DNA from: Eubacterium sp. CAG:274
Lineage (GTDB): Bacteria; Bacillota; Clostridia; Lachnospirales; CAG-274
Direction: 5' to 3'
DNA length: 64,000 bases
NCBI GenBank assembly: GCA_000432155.1
Contig: FR888508.1
Coordinates: forward strand, 158,041-222,040
Positions 33,210 to 41,029 of the stretch are shown here, piece by piece (within the stretch, counting starts at the first letter, position 1; the number at the start of each line of letters is the position of its first letter). Below the pieces are notes generated by a model. The model did not search any database, was not told where the DNA came from, and saw nothing but the letters and a program-made list of their open reading frames with translations. The position numbers and the translations under genes were made by a program.

Positions 33210-33725
33210 ATGCTAAATTTATTACACAAGCAAAAAAATTTGGCTGAAATTCTTTATAGTAACTATTCCATATTTATGTATAAAGTTGCCTATAGCATTT
33301 TAAAAGATAAAATTCTTGCAGAAGACGCTGTTCAAATTTCTTTTATAAAAATAATGGAACATTTAGATAACATAGATATTTCAGACAAAACAAAAACTAG
33401 AAATTTTCTAGGACTTATATGTAAAAATACTGCTATAAATCTATACAATAAACAGAAGAAACAGCCTGAAAATCTTGAGGAAGATAATGTAATTAATGAA
33501 ACTGATGTTTTTGATATAATAATTGATAAAAATTCTGTTGAAAACATTAAAAAGTGTATTTATGAATTAAAAGCTATATATCAAATACCCCTTATGCTTC
33601 ACGCAGTACATGGTTATTCTGTAAATGAAATAAGTCAACTACTAGATTTAAACGCAAAAACTGTACAAAAGAGGCTTGAGAGAGCAAGGCAAAAAATTAA
33701 AACAATGTTAAAGGAGGAAATTTAA
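33210..33725 (+). CDS. ECF-type RNA polymerase sigma factor
   Basis: 171 residues. Region 2 covers about residues 12-75 (core and -10 contacts, LYSNYSIFMYKVAYSILKDK then AEDAVQISFIKIMEHL), region 4 about 115-168 with the helix-turn-helix VNEISQLLDLNAKTVQKRLERA. AAGGAGG fixes ATG 33210; the longer reading starts upstream of that site. One base separates it from the putative anti-sigma gene. The signal and regulon are unknown. Such pairs in clostridia respond to envelope or antibiotic stress, but that is only family-level expectation. Confidence 0.85.
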   Translation: MLNLLHKQKNLAEILYSNYSIFMYKVAYSILKDKILAEDAVQISFIKIMEHLDNIDISDKTKTRNFLGLICKNTAINLYNKQKKQPENLEEDNVINETDVFDIIIDKNSVENIKKCIYELKAIYQIPLMLHAVHGYSVNEISQLLDLNAKTVQKRLERARQKIKTMLKEEI

Positions 33726-33726
33726 T

Positions 33727-34830
33727 ATGTCAAAAGGATTTATAGATGATATTTTAGATAATTTGATAAGCAAATCAGCTAAAGAAGTTGAAAATAAAAT
33801 ATTCGATGAAATAGAAAACAATTTTAATGACGATATTGTATTTTCTGAAAATCACAAAGATAAAATAAATAATATTTTATATAGAAATAAGACAAAAATA
33901 GGTTTTCGCACACTTATTGCTGTAGCCATTCTTTCTGTAATTACACTTTCAGCCATAATTTGTACTAATGCTACAAGAATACAGGTAATAAATAAGCCTC
34001 TACTCAGTACATTGATGGCTGAAACTGGATATACCCTCAAAAACAAAGATAACAGCAGAAGTATTTTATATACAAAAGATAATAAAAATCTTTATATTTC
34101 AGCTAATCATAATGAAATATGTTTTAACAGCTTTGTTATATTCGATAATCTTCTTACTGAAATTAACAATGACTTGTATATTTCCAAAAATGATTATTCT
34201 AAAATGCTTGATATAATAGATAAATTAAGCAAACCTGTAGAAAATACAATGTCAGATGCCCCTGAATTAATAAATGAAGGTCGCAATTTCATATCAAAAG
34301 AAGATTCAATAACAAAGGCTTTGGAAGTCGTTAACAATTACTATGGAATAGAAATAGATAAAAACAAATTCAATATTTCCTGTGACTATTATGATTACTA
34401 TACTTCTAAAGAATGTGAAGTTATGTTTATAGCACAAGATAATACAACAATTTTTACTGTAGATATGGATGCTTTAAAGGAAAACCATTACCAAATCAAA
34501 CACATTGACAGGGATGTTGCTACAATTAAAAAATCTCAAAAAACCGCTGAACATATAGACATTGATAAATACAGCGATTATAAAAATGTAACAGTAGAAG
34601 CACTTAAAAAGCTAGGTATATCAAGCCCAATATATATGTTTTCATATATTCCAGATTACCATAGCCAAGGAAGTTCTCCTACTCTTGTTGCAACAGTATA
34701 TAAAGATAATAAGGATAGATATTATATTACAGAAATTGACCCTGTAAGCTTAAAAACCATAAGTACAAATATTCAAAACAATTTAGACGATACTTGTGAC
34801 TACATTATTCCTTTTATACAAAAATGGTAA
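33727..34830 (+). CDS. Putative membrane anti-sigma factor
   Basis: 367 residues. Cytoplasmic N-terminal helical segment of about 55 residues (MSKGFIDDILDNLISKSAKE), one membrane helix at about 60-78 (LIAVAILSVITLSAIICTN) and a large outward domain of about 285 residues that I do not recognise. The position directly behind an ECF sigma gene, plus this inside-membrane-outside plan, makes an anti-sigma factor the best guess; there is no zinc HxxxCxxC motif. No ribosome site conflict: ATG 33727 follows GGAGG at the end of the sigma gene. Confidence 0.65.
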   Translation: MSKGFIDDILDNLISKSAKEVENKIFDEIENNFNDDIVFSENHKDKINNILYRNKTKIGFRTLIAVAILSVITLSAIICTNATRIQVINKPLLSTLMAETGYTLKNKDNSRSILYTKDNKNLYISANHNEICFNSFVIFDNLLTEINNDLYISKNDYSKMLDIIDKLSKPVENTMSDAPELINEGRNFISKEDSITKALEVVNNYYGIEIDKNKFNISCDYYDYYTSKECEVMFIAQDNTTIFTVDMDALKENHYQIKHIDRDVATIKKSQKTAEHIDIDKYSDYKNVTVEALKKLGISSPIYMFSYIPDYHSQGSSPTLVATVYKDNKDRYYITEIDPVSLKTISTNIQNNLDDTCDYIIPFIQKW

Positions 34831-34859
34831 AATTAATTTTCTCCAAAAATTTTATATTT

Positions 34860-34875
34860 TGTTGTAAATACAACA
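34860..34875. promoter_or_regulatory. 16-bp palindrome upstream of the Fe-S protein gene
   Basis: TGTTGT-AAAT-ACAACA, perfect 6-bp arms. It lies 57 bases before the start codon and about 20 bases upstream of a possible -10 (TACAAT 34897-34902). A redox-responsive regulator such as a Rex-like protein would make sense, but the match to its consensus is only partial. Confidence 0.35.
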
Positions 34876-34931
34876 TACTTTATTAAAAAGTTACTGTACA
34901 ATAAACATGTAAAATTTAAGGAGGCAAAAAA

Positions 34932-35615
34932 ATGATTAGAAGAATAATTCATATAGATAGTGAAAAGTGTAACGGTTGTGGTGCTTGTGCATCAGCTTGT
35001 CACGAGGGTGCAATAGGTATGGTAAATGGCAAGGCTGTATTATTAAGAGATGATTATTGTGACGGTTTAGGAGATTGTTTGCCAACCTGTCCTACAAATG
35101 CAATTTCTTTTGTAGAAAGAGAAGCCTTACCATATGATGAAGTTGCTGTTAAAGCAAATATGGCAAAGAAAAAATCTGGTTTTGTCTGTCCTGGTTCTAT
35201 GGCAAAAGCTATTGAAAGAGAAGAACAGCCAACAACAGAAGTTAATATTTCTAGCCAGCTTAGACAATGGCCAGTTCAGATTAAACTTGTGCCTGTTAAT
35301 GCTCCATATTTTAACAATGCAAATTTATTAGTTTCTGCTGATTGTTCAGCCTATGCTTACGGCAACTTCCATAACGAATTTATGAAAAATAAAGTTACAA
35401 TTATTGGTTGCCCTAAACTTGATGATGTGGACTATTCAGAAAAGCTTACTGAAATAATTAAAAACAACAATATCAAAAGTGTTACAGTAGTTAGAATGGA
35501 AGTTCCTTGCTGTGGCGGAATTGAAAACGCCGTTAAAAAAGCATTAATGGATAGTGGTAAGTTTATTCCTTGGAGTGTTGTAACTATTTCAACTGACGGT
35601 AAAATTTTAGATTAA
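34932..35615 (+). CDS. 4Fe-4S ferredoxin-type protein
   Basis: 227 residues. N-terminal ferredoxin domain: first cluster CNGCGACASACHEGA (all four cysteines), second site CDGLGDCLPTCP, which lacks the usual second cysteine of CxxCxxC. The rest (about 90-227) carries CPGSM, CSAYAYGNFH, IGCPKLDD and PCCGGIENA, so further cysteines may hold a cluster. This family is common in anaerobes and its partner is unknown; electron transfer or cluster-dependent sensing are possible. AAGGAGG precedes ATG 34932. Confidence 0.78.
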   Translation: MIRRIIHIDSEKCNGCGACASACHEGAIGMVNGKAVLLRDDYCDGLGDCLPTCPTNAISFVEREALPYDEVAVKANMAKKKSGFVCPGSMAKAIEREEQPTTEVNISSQLRQWPVQIKLVPVNAPYFNNANLLVSADCSAYAYGNFHNEFMKNKVTIIGCPKLDDVDYSEKLTEIIKNNNIKSVTVVRMEVPCCGGIENAVKKALMDSGKFIPWSVVTISTDGKILD

Positions 35616-35683
35616 TTTTCTCTTTAATATAAATGTCATTTATGCTATAATTACAAAAACATATTTTAGAACAGAGGATAACA

Positions 35684-36325
35684 ATGACATTTAAAGATTT
35701 AAGTAAGAAGAAAAAGTTGGAATATATATGGGACTATTACAAATTGCACATCATTGGCACAATACTTGCCGTACTAGCCCTATCGTCTTTAATATATACA
35801 ATGTTTATAAGAATTCCTGATACTAATTTTTGTGGTGTTGCTATATATGGACAATTTTTGTCAGCATTAAACACCGACAAAATGACAGCCGACCTAAATA
35901 AGGAACTTAATTTACCTGAACATACATCAGTACAGCTACAGAATTTTTATTCTGACAGTACAGATGTAATGGTTGAAGCAGATTTAAACCAAAAATTTAA
36001 CACCTATGTTTATGCTTTGGAGTTTCATTTGCTTTTAAGTAATGCTGAAAACACAAAAAACTTTACACAGGTAGAGTATACAACACCTATTACTGATTAT
36101 TTATCTGACGAAAAAGTAAATGAACTTAGAAAAAAAGGACTTGTGTTAGATGCAAAAGACCCTGAAACAGGTGAGTTAAAACCTTATGGTATAAGCCTTA
36201 AAAACTCTAAAATTTTAAAAAAATATAACTTATTCCAAAATGACACTCCGTATATAAGTTTTGTGCCTATTGTAGACAATACAGAAAACACTTTAAAAAC
36301 ACTTGATATTTTAATGGAAGAATAA
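35684..36325 (+). CDS. Unknown membrane-anchored protein
   Basis: 213 residues. Short basic N-terminus (MTFKDLSKKKKLEYIWDYYK), one membrane helix at about 22-42, then an outward domain of about 170 residues that contains no motif I know. Proteins beginning with this lysine-rich YIWDYYK pattern are frequent in Lachnospiraceae but uncharacterised. It is 68 bases downstream of the Fe-S gene and ends in a good terminator. Confidence 0.6.
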   Translation: MTFKDLSKKKKLEYIWDYYKLHIIGTILAVLALSSLIYTMFIRIPDTNFCGVAIYGQFLSALNTDKMTADLNKELNLPEHTSVQLQNFYSDSTDVMVEADLNQKFNTYVYALEFHLLLSNAENTKNFTQVEYTTPITDYLSDEKVNELRKKGLVLDAKDPETGELKPYGISLKNSKILKKYNLFQNDTPYISFVPIVDNTENTLKTLDILMEE

Positions 36326-36330
36326 AATTT

Positions 36331-36366
36331 GGCCGTAAATCCAACAAAGGTTTTACGGCTTTTTTG
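36331..36366 (+). terminator. Terminator after the unknown membrane protein gene
   Basis: GCCGTAAA / TTTACGGC stem with a 12-base loop and TTTTTTG tail. Confidence 0.85.
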
Positions 36367-36409
36367 TTGCAATACTTTGTATAAAAATTCAGAAATTCTA
36401 CAATACTAC

Positions 36410-36438
36410 TTGAAATTTTTAAGTATATGGTATAAAAT
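36410..36438 (+). promoter_or_regulatory. Promoter of leuS
   Basis: TTGAAA (36410-36415), 17-base spacer, TAAAAT (36433-36438). The leader is only about 25 bases, too short for a T box. Confidence 0.6.
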
Positions 36439-36468
36439 ATATGTATTTACTTAATATGGAGGATTCTT

Positions 36469-38880
36469 ATGAGTACAAAATATAATTTCAAAGAAATTGA
36501 AGAAAAATGGCGTAAGATTTGGGAGGAAAATCCCGTAAATCCACCTGATGACAGTAAGCCTAAATACTATTGTTTGGATATGTTCCCATATCCTTCAGGC
36601 AACGGTCTTCATGTTGGTCATTGGAGAGGCTATGTTCTTTCTGATGTAATAAGTAGACAGAAGTTAATGGAAGGTTACGAACTTCTTCATCCAATGGGTT
36701 GGGATGCTTTCGGTCTTCCTGCTGAAAACTATGCAATCAAGACAGGTACTCACCCATCAGAGGCAACAAAAAAGAGTATCTCAAATATTAAAAGACAGGT
36801 TAACGATATTGCAGCTATTTATGACTGGGATAAGGAAATCAACACAACTGACCCTGAATACTACAAGTGGACTCAATGGATTTTCATTCAGATGTTCAAA
36901 AATGGACTTGCATACGAAAAAGAAATGCCTTTAAACTGGTGTCCTAACTGTAAAGCCGTTCTTGCAAACGAAGAAGCTACTAACGGTGTTTGTGACAGAT
37001 GTGGTGCTACAGTTACAAAGAAGAATTTAAGACAATGGATGCTTAGAATTACTAAGTATGCTGACAGACTTCTTAACGACTTAGACAAGCTTGATTGGCC
37101 AGAAAAGGTTAAGAAGATGCAGTCTGATTGGATTGGTAAGAGCTACGGTGCTGAAATCGACTTCCCTGTTGACGGTACAGATAAGTCTATTAAGGTTTAT
37201 ACTACAAGACCTGATACTTTATACGGTGCAACATTTATGGTTCTTTCTCCAGAACACCCTATTGTAAAGGATATTACAACTGCTGAATACAAAGATGCTA
37301 TGGACAAGTATTGCTATGAAGCAAGTACAAAGTCTAATGTATCTCGTATGACAGATAAGGAAAAGACTGGTGTATTCACTGGTAGCTACGGTATTAACCC
37401 TCTTAACGGTGCTAAGACTCCTATTTGGGTTTCTGACTATGTTTTAGCTGACTATGGTACTGGTGCTATTATGTGTGTACCAGCTCACGATGACAGAGAT
37501 TTCGAATTTGCTAAAAAGTTTGATTTGCCTATTATTCAGGTTATCAGCAAAGACGGTAAGGAAGTTGAAAACCTTACAGAAGCATATACTGAACCTGGTA
37601 TTATGATTAACTCTAATGAGTTCAATGGTATGAAGTCAGAAGATGCTAAGAAGAAAGTTCCTGACTATATGGAAGAAAAAGGCTTCGGTAAGAAAACTGT
37701 AAACTTCAAACTTCGTGACTGGGTATTCTCTCGTCAGAGATACTGGGGCGAACCTATTCCTCTTATCCATTGTGAAAAATGTGGTACAGTTCCTGTTCCA
37801 GAAGACCAGCTTCCAGTTATTCTTCCAAATGTAAAGAGCTACAAGCCTACAGATACTGGCGAATCTCCTCTTGCAGCTATTGACGAATGGGTAAATACTA
37901 CTTGTCCTTGCTGTGGTGGCCCTGCTAAGAGAGAAACAAACACTATGCCTCAGTGGGCAGGTTCTTCTTGGTACTACCTCAGATATTGTGATAACCACAA
38001 TGACAAGGAACTTGCAAGCAAGGAAGCATTAAAGAAGTGGCTCCCTGTTGATATGTATGTAGGTGGTGTTGAACATGCCGTTCTTCACTTATTATACGCA
38101 AGATTCTATACTAAGTTCTTACATGACATCGGTGTTGTAGACTTTGATGAACCTTTCAAGAGATTGTTCAATCAGGGTATGATTACAAAAGATGGTGCTA
38201 AGATGAGTAAGAACAAGGGTAATGTAGTTTCTCCTGATGAAACAGTTGAAAACTACGGTTGCGACTCATTAAGAATGTACGAACTTTTCATTGGACCACC
38301 TGAACTTGATTCTGAATGGGACGATAACGGTATTGACGGTGTATTCCGTTACCTCAACAAGGTTTGGAAGTTCGTTAACGAATATAAAGATAAGCTCATT
38401 GAAAAGCCAACAGCTGAAATGGAATTTGTAAAGAACAAGCTTACTTGTGAAATCACTAAGCGTCTTGAAGCACTTACTCTTAACACAGTTGTTTCTGGTT
38501 TTATGGAATATACTAACAAGATGATTGCTGTTGCTAAGGCTGCTGGTGGTATTGATAAGGACTCTCTTGAAACTCTTACATTACTTCTTGCTCCATTTAC
38601 TCCTCATATTTCAGAAGAAATGTGGCAGCTTTTAGGTCATGATACATCAGTATTTACTCATGGTTGGCCAAAATATGATGAAAGCAAACTTAAAGAAGAA
38701 ACTGTAAACATCGCTGTTCAGATTAACGGTAAGGTTAAGGTTCAGCTTTCTGTTGACCCTAATGCTGACAAGGATACAGTTCTTGCTGCTGCTAAGGCTG
38801 CTTTAGGCGATAAACTTTCAGGCAATATTGTTAAGGAAATTTATGTTCCTGGCAGAATTGTAAATATCGTTGTTAAATAA
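36469..38880 (+). CDS. leuS: Leucyl-tRNA synthetase
   Basis: Charges tRNA-Leu with leucine. 803 residues, class I. The HIGH-type motif is in YPSGNGLHVGHWRGYV (about residues 42-57), the KMSKS-type loop is GAKMSKNKGNVV, and the editing domain has TTRPDTLYGATFMVLS. Zinc-ribbon cysteines are seen in CPNCKAVL and CDRCGAT and again in CEKCGTVP. GGAGG precedes ATG 36469. Codon bias resembles the uxa genes, as expected of a highly expressed housekeeping gene. Confidence 0.98.
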   Translation: MSTKYNFKEIEEKWRKIWEENPVNPPDDSKPKYYCLDMFPYPSGNGLHVGHWRGYVLSDVISRQKLMEGYELLHPMGWDAFGLPAENYAIKTGTHPSEATKKSISNIKRQVNDIAAIYDWDKEINTTDPEYYKWTQWIFIQMFKNGLAYEKEMPLNWCPNCKAVLANEEATNGVCDRCGATVTKKNLRQWMLRITKYADRLLNDLDKLDWPEKVKKMQSDWIGKSYGAEIDFPVDGTDKSIKVYTTRPDTLYGATFMVLSPEHPIVKDITTAEYKDAMDKYCYEASTKSNVSRMTDKEKTGVFTGSYGINPLNGAKTPIWVSDYVLADYGTGAIMCVPAHDDRDFEFAKKFDLPIIQVISKDGKEVENLTEAYTEPGIMINSNEFNGMKSEDAKKKVPDYMEEKGFGKKTVNFKLRDWVFSRQRYWGEPIPLIHCEKCGTVPVPEDQLPVILPNVKSYKPTDTGESPLAAIDEWVNTTCPCCGGPAKRETNTMPQWAGSSWYYLRYCDNHNDKELASKEALKKWLPVDMYVGGVEHAVLHLLYARFYTKFLHDIGVVDFDEPFKRLFNQGMITKDGAKMSKNKGNVVSPDETVENYGCDSLRMYELFIGPPELDSEWDDNGIDGVFRYLNKVWKFVNEYKDKLIEKPTAEMEFVKNKLTCEITKRLEALTLNTVVSGFMEYTNKMIAVAKAAGGIDKDSLETLTLLLAPFTPHISEEMWQLLGHDTSVFTHGWPKYDESKLKEETVNIAVQINGKVKVQLSVDPNADKDTVLAAAKAALGDKLSGNIVKEIYVPGRIVNIVVK

Positions 38881-38892
38881 TTAAACAATATT

Positions 38893-38927
38893 ACAGCATA
38901 GGTTGAAAACAGCCTATGCTGTTTTTA
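38893..38927 (+). terminator. Terminator of leuS
   Basis: ACAGCATAGG / CCTATGCTGT, 10-bp stem plus T5. Confidence 0.88.
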
Positions 38928-38934
38928 TATTGAA

Positions 38935-39183
38935 TTATTTGCCGGTGTACTTTTTTCTCGTTGCCATACCTCCCCTTATATGCCTTTCCATTTTATTTAC
39001 ATCTAAAACACTCCTCGCCTTTTTGGCAAGTATTGGGTCTATTTTTGTTAATCTTTCTGTTAAATCTTTATGGACAGTTGACTTGCTTATACCAAACTTT
39101 TTTGCCGTTTCCCTTACTGTAGCTTTGCTTGCAATTATATACTTACCTACTTCCACTACTCTTTGCTCAATATAGGCTTTCAC
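38935..39183 (-). CDS. spoIIID: Sporulation transcription regulator SpoIIID
   Basis: 82-residue DNA-binding protein that tunes mother-cell (SigE/SigK) gene expression during endospore formation. The helix-turn-helix is ATVRETAKKFGISKSTVHKDL (about residues 21-41, given here by its central part KKFGISKSTVHKDL), followed by the basic C-terminal helix with RHIRGGMATRKKY. Length and sequence fit the family closely. It is convergent with leuS. With the SASP gene it documents a spore-forming lineage. Confidence 0.95.
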   Translation of the reverse strand: MKAYIEQRVVEVGKYIIASKATVRETAKKFGISKSTVHKDLTERLTKIDPILAKKARSVLDVNKMERHIRGGMATRKKYTGK

Positions 39184-39257
39184 ATTAGCCCTCCTTATTT
39201 TGCTGACAAAAAATAATATGATTTTCAGTAAATAATTATTACAAGCCTATATTTTTA

Positions 39258-39296
39258 ACAAAAAAAGAGTATTTACTGTTTTACCAATAAATACTC
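39258..39296 (-). terminator. Terminator of the CBS-domain gene
   Basis: GAGTATTTA (39267-39275) / TAAATACTC (39288-39296) followed on the minus strand by a run of T. Confidence 0.8.
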
Positions 39297-39303
39297 CTGT
39301 ACA

Positions 39304-39717
39304 TTAATCATTTAAAGCCATTTCTCTCTTATAGAAATACTCTATAACATCTTTTCGGGTTATAATACCTACAAACAAATTTCTATCATCTACAACTGGC
39401 ACAAAATTTTGGTTCGTTATCCTCTTAAAAAGTTCGTCCATAGTAATGTCTATTTTTACTGATGGGTTCCAATCCAATCTTATTATATCCCTAATATACT
39501 TATGTTCCTCATCTTTTAAATTAAATTGATTATTCTCAACAATATATCTAAGGAAATCCCCCTCATTTACTGTTCCAACATAACTTCCGTCTTCATCAAG
39601 AACGGGTATTGCTGTATATCTATGTGCTTTTAATTTTTCTATACCTTGTCTTATTGTACTATTGCCAGTAACATAGGCAACCTCACTTTTAGGTTTCAAA
39701 AAAAATAATATGTTCAT
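39304..39717 (-). CDS. CBS-domain pair protein
   Basis: 137 residues made of two CBS motifs: about 10-65 (STIRQGIEKLKAHRYTAIPVLD then GDFLRYI) and about 75-130 (MDELFKRITNQNFVPVVDDR then RKDVIEYF). Stand-alone CBS pairs bind adenosine nucleotides and usually act as regulatory modules; the partner is unknown. GAGGTGG overlaps a GTG at 39726, so ATG 39717 is the proper start. No other domain is present. Confidence 0.85.
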   Translation of the reverse strand: MNILFFLKPKSEVAYVTGNSTIRQGIEKLKAHRYTAIPVLDEDGSYVGTVNEGDFLRYIVENNQFNLKDEEHKYIRDIIRLDWNPSVKIDITMDELFKRITNQNFVPVVDDRNLFVGIITRKDVIEYFYKREMALND

Positions 39718-39779
39718 TAATACCACCTCTTTAACTATGTTTAATAATATGGTATTACAACATAAAAGTCAATAGGGTA

Positions 39780-39810
39780 TTGACATTGTTGTCAAATTTA
39801 TAATAAAATA
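39780..39810 (+). promoter_or_regulatory. Putative promoter with overlapping inverted repeat before the PAP2 gene
   Basis: TTGACA (39780-39785), 18-base spacer, TAAAAT. The -35 box is the left arm of TTGAC-N6-GTCAA (39780-39795), a possible operator. Confidence 0.4.
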
Positions 39811-39838
39811 CATAATTATTGTAATAGGAGTTGTTTTT

Positions 39839-40351
39839 ATGGATTGGGAATTTAGAGTTTTAGACAGTATTCAAAAATATTTTTCTGGGAATTTTATGGA
39901 TAATATAATGCCCAAAATATCGTCTTTGGGAAATGCTGGCTTAATTTGGATAATATTCACTATAGTTATGTTATTATTTAAAAATACAAGAAAATACGGC
40001 TATACCTGTGGCTTATCTCTTATAATTATGCTTTTTACTGGTAATATATTTATAAAAAATATTGTATGTAGACTACGACCATTTCAAATCAGAGATTATA
40101 TCAACCTGATTATAAATCCGCCTTTGGATTCTTCATATCCATCGGGTCATACATACGCCTCTTTCGCCTTTGCAACTGCCCTTCTATGTTGCAATAAAAA
40201 ACTGGGTATTCCTGCTATGATTTTAGCCTGTATGATTAGCTTTTCAAGATTATATTTGTATGTTCATTTTCCTACAGATGTCCTTGCCAGTATCATTTTA
40301 GGTATAGCTACGGGTATATTATCTTATTATATTGTAAATAACAAAAAATAA
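39839..40351 (+). CDS. PAP2-family membrane phosphatase
   Basis: 170 residues with about five helices. The three phosphatase signatures are visible: KNIVCRLRP, YPSGHTYAS, and SRLYLYVHFPTDV (catalytic histidines in SGH and in YVHFPTD). Likely dephosphorylates phosphatidylglycerol phosphate, phosphatidate or undecaprenyl pyrophosphate at the membrane; the substrate cannot be told from sequence. Monocistronic. Confidence 0.88.
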   Translation: MDWEFRVLDSIQKYFSGNFMDNIMPKISSLGNAGLIWIIFTIVMLLFKNTRKYGYTCGLSLIIMLFTGNIFIKNIVCRLRPFQIRDYINLIINPPLDSSYPSGHTYASFAFATALLCCNKKLGIPAMILACMISFSRLYLYVHFPTDVLASIILGIATGILSYYIVNNKK

Positions 40352-40385
40352 TGGTTGCAATTTTATTTTTCGCAACCATTTTTTG
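40350..40385 (+). terminator. Terminator of the PAP2 gene
   Basis: AATGGTTGC / GCAACCATT with a T5 tail. Confidence 0.85.
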
Positions 40386-40392
40386 ATGCAAC

Positions 40393-40422
40393 TAAAAAAG
40401 GTACACCGTAAAGAGTGTACCT
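40393..40422 (-). terminator. Terminator of the TSCPD-domain gene
   Basis: AGGTACAC / GTGTACCT stem; minus-strand T6 follows. Confidence 0.85.
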
Positions 40423-40434
40423 AATTCAGTAAAA

Positions 40435-40695
40435 TTATTTATCCATTTTTTCAATAGCTTCTGTTAAAGCTGTTGCAATTTGGTCTGGACAAGAAGTATT
40501 TTTATATCCGCAAGTAAGACCCTGTAAACGAGAAATAGCATCTTCAGCCTTTAAACCCTTTAAAAGACTAGCTACACCCTTTAAATTACCGTCACAGCCA
40601 CCAATAACTTCAACATTTTGAATAATATGGTTTTCATCTATATCTATAATAGTTTCTCTTGAACAGACGCCAACATTTTTATGAACATATTGCAT
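40435..40695 (-). CDS. TSCPD-domain protein (TIGR03905 type)
   Basis: 86 residues. The TSCPD module is the small domain also found at the C-terminus of some vitamin B12-dependent ribonucleotide reductases; this is the stand-alone form. Conserved cysteines lie in VGVCSRETI, GGCDGNLKG, LTCGYKNTSCPDQIA. Function unknown; metal binding is suggested by the cysteines. GGAGG precedes ATG 40695, so the longer reading from 40710 starts in the ribosome site. Confidence 0.85.
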   Translation of the reverse strand: MQYVHKNVGVCSRETIIDIDENHIIQNVEVIGGCDGNLKGVASLLKGLKAEDAISRLQGLTCGYKNTSCPDQIATALTEAIEKMDK

Positions 40696-40721
40696 ATACA
40701 AAACCTCCAAAATTTATATAA

Positions 40722-40749
40722 ATAAAAAAAGCTAACCTAAAGGTTAGCT
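40722..40749 (-). terminator. Terminator of the tRNA pair
   Basis: AGCTAACCT / AGGTTAGCT stem followed on the minus strand by seven T. Confidence 0.85.
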
Positions 40750-40752
40750 GAG

Positions 40753-40824
40753 AGCGCGAGACGGGATTCGAACCCGCGGCCCTCGCCTTGGCAAGGCGAT
40801 GCTCTACCACTGAGCCACTCGCGC
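40753..40824 (-). tRNA. tRNA-Gly (GCC)
   Basis: 72-base cloverleaf on the minus strand. Acceptor stem GCGCGAG / CTCGCGC, D arm with AGTGGTAGAGC, anticodon loop TTGCCAA giving anticodon GCC, T arm GGGTTCGAATCCC. The CCA end is not encoded. Confidence 0.95.
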
Positions 40825-40830
40825 ATATGG

Positions 40831-40901
40831 CAGGGGTGGAAGGAATCGAACCCTCCTCTGGAGTTTTGGAGACTCTTATTCTACCGATGAACTACACCCC
40901 T
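40831..40901 (-). tRNA. tRNA-Trp (CCA)
   Basis: 71-base cloverleaf on the minus strand, first gene of the pair. Acceptor AGGGGTG / CACCCCT with discriminator G, anticodon loop CTCCAAA giving anticodon CCA, T arm GGGTTCGATTCC. It is six bases from the tRNA-Gly. Confidence 0.94.
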
Positions 40902-40929
40902 ATGTACTTTTTCGTCAAACGACTATTAA

Positions 40930-40958
40930 ATAATACCACAGGTTCTATCAAATGTCAA
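40930..40958 (-). promoter_or_regulatory. Strong promoter of the tRNA-Trp/tRNA-Gly unit
   Basis: Minus strand TTGACA (40958-40953), 17-base spacer, TATTAT (40935-40930). Confidence 0.85.
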
Positions 40959-40994
40959 GAAAAATTTTAATATTTTTACAAAAAATATTTTTAA

Positions 40995-41023
40995 AGTTAT
41001 AGGAGCAAGAAATCTTGCCCCTA
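40995..41023 (-). terminator. Terminator of the O-acetylation operon
   Basis: TAGGAGCAAGA / TCTTGCCCCTA inverted repeat (41000-41023) just after the DHHW gene. Confidence 0.65.
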
Positions 41024-41029
41024 TCCTCA

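Noticed and set aside
36367..36468. T-box leader for leuS
   Set aside because: The promoter leaves only about 25 bases of leader; no T-box sequence or specifier stem is possible.
40788..40970. 60-residue plus-strand open frame
   Set aside because: It runs across the two minus-strand tRNA genes; its protein is a translation of tRNA antisense.
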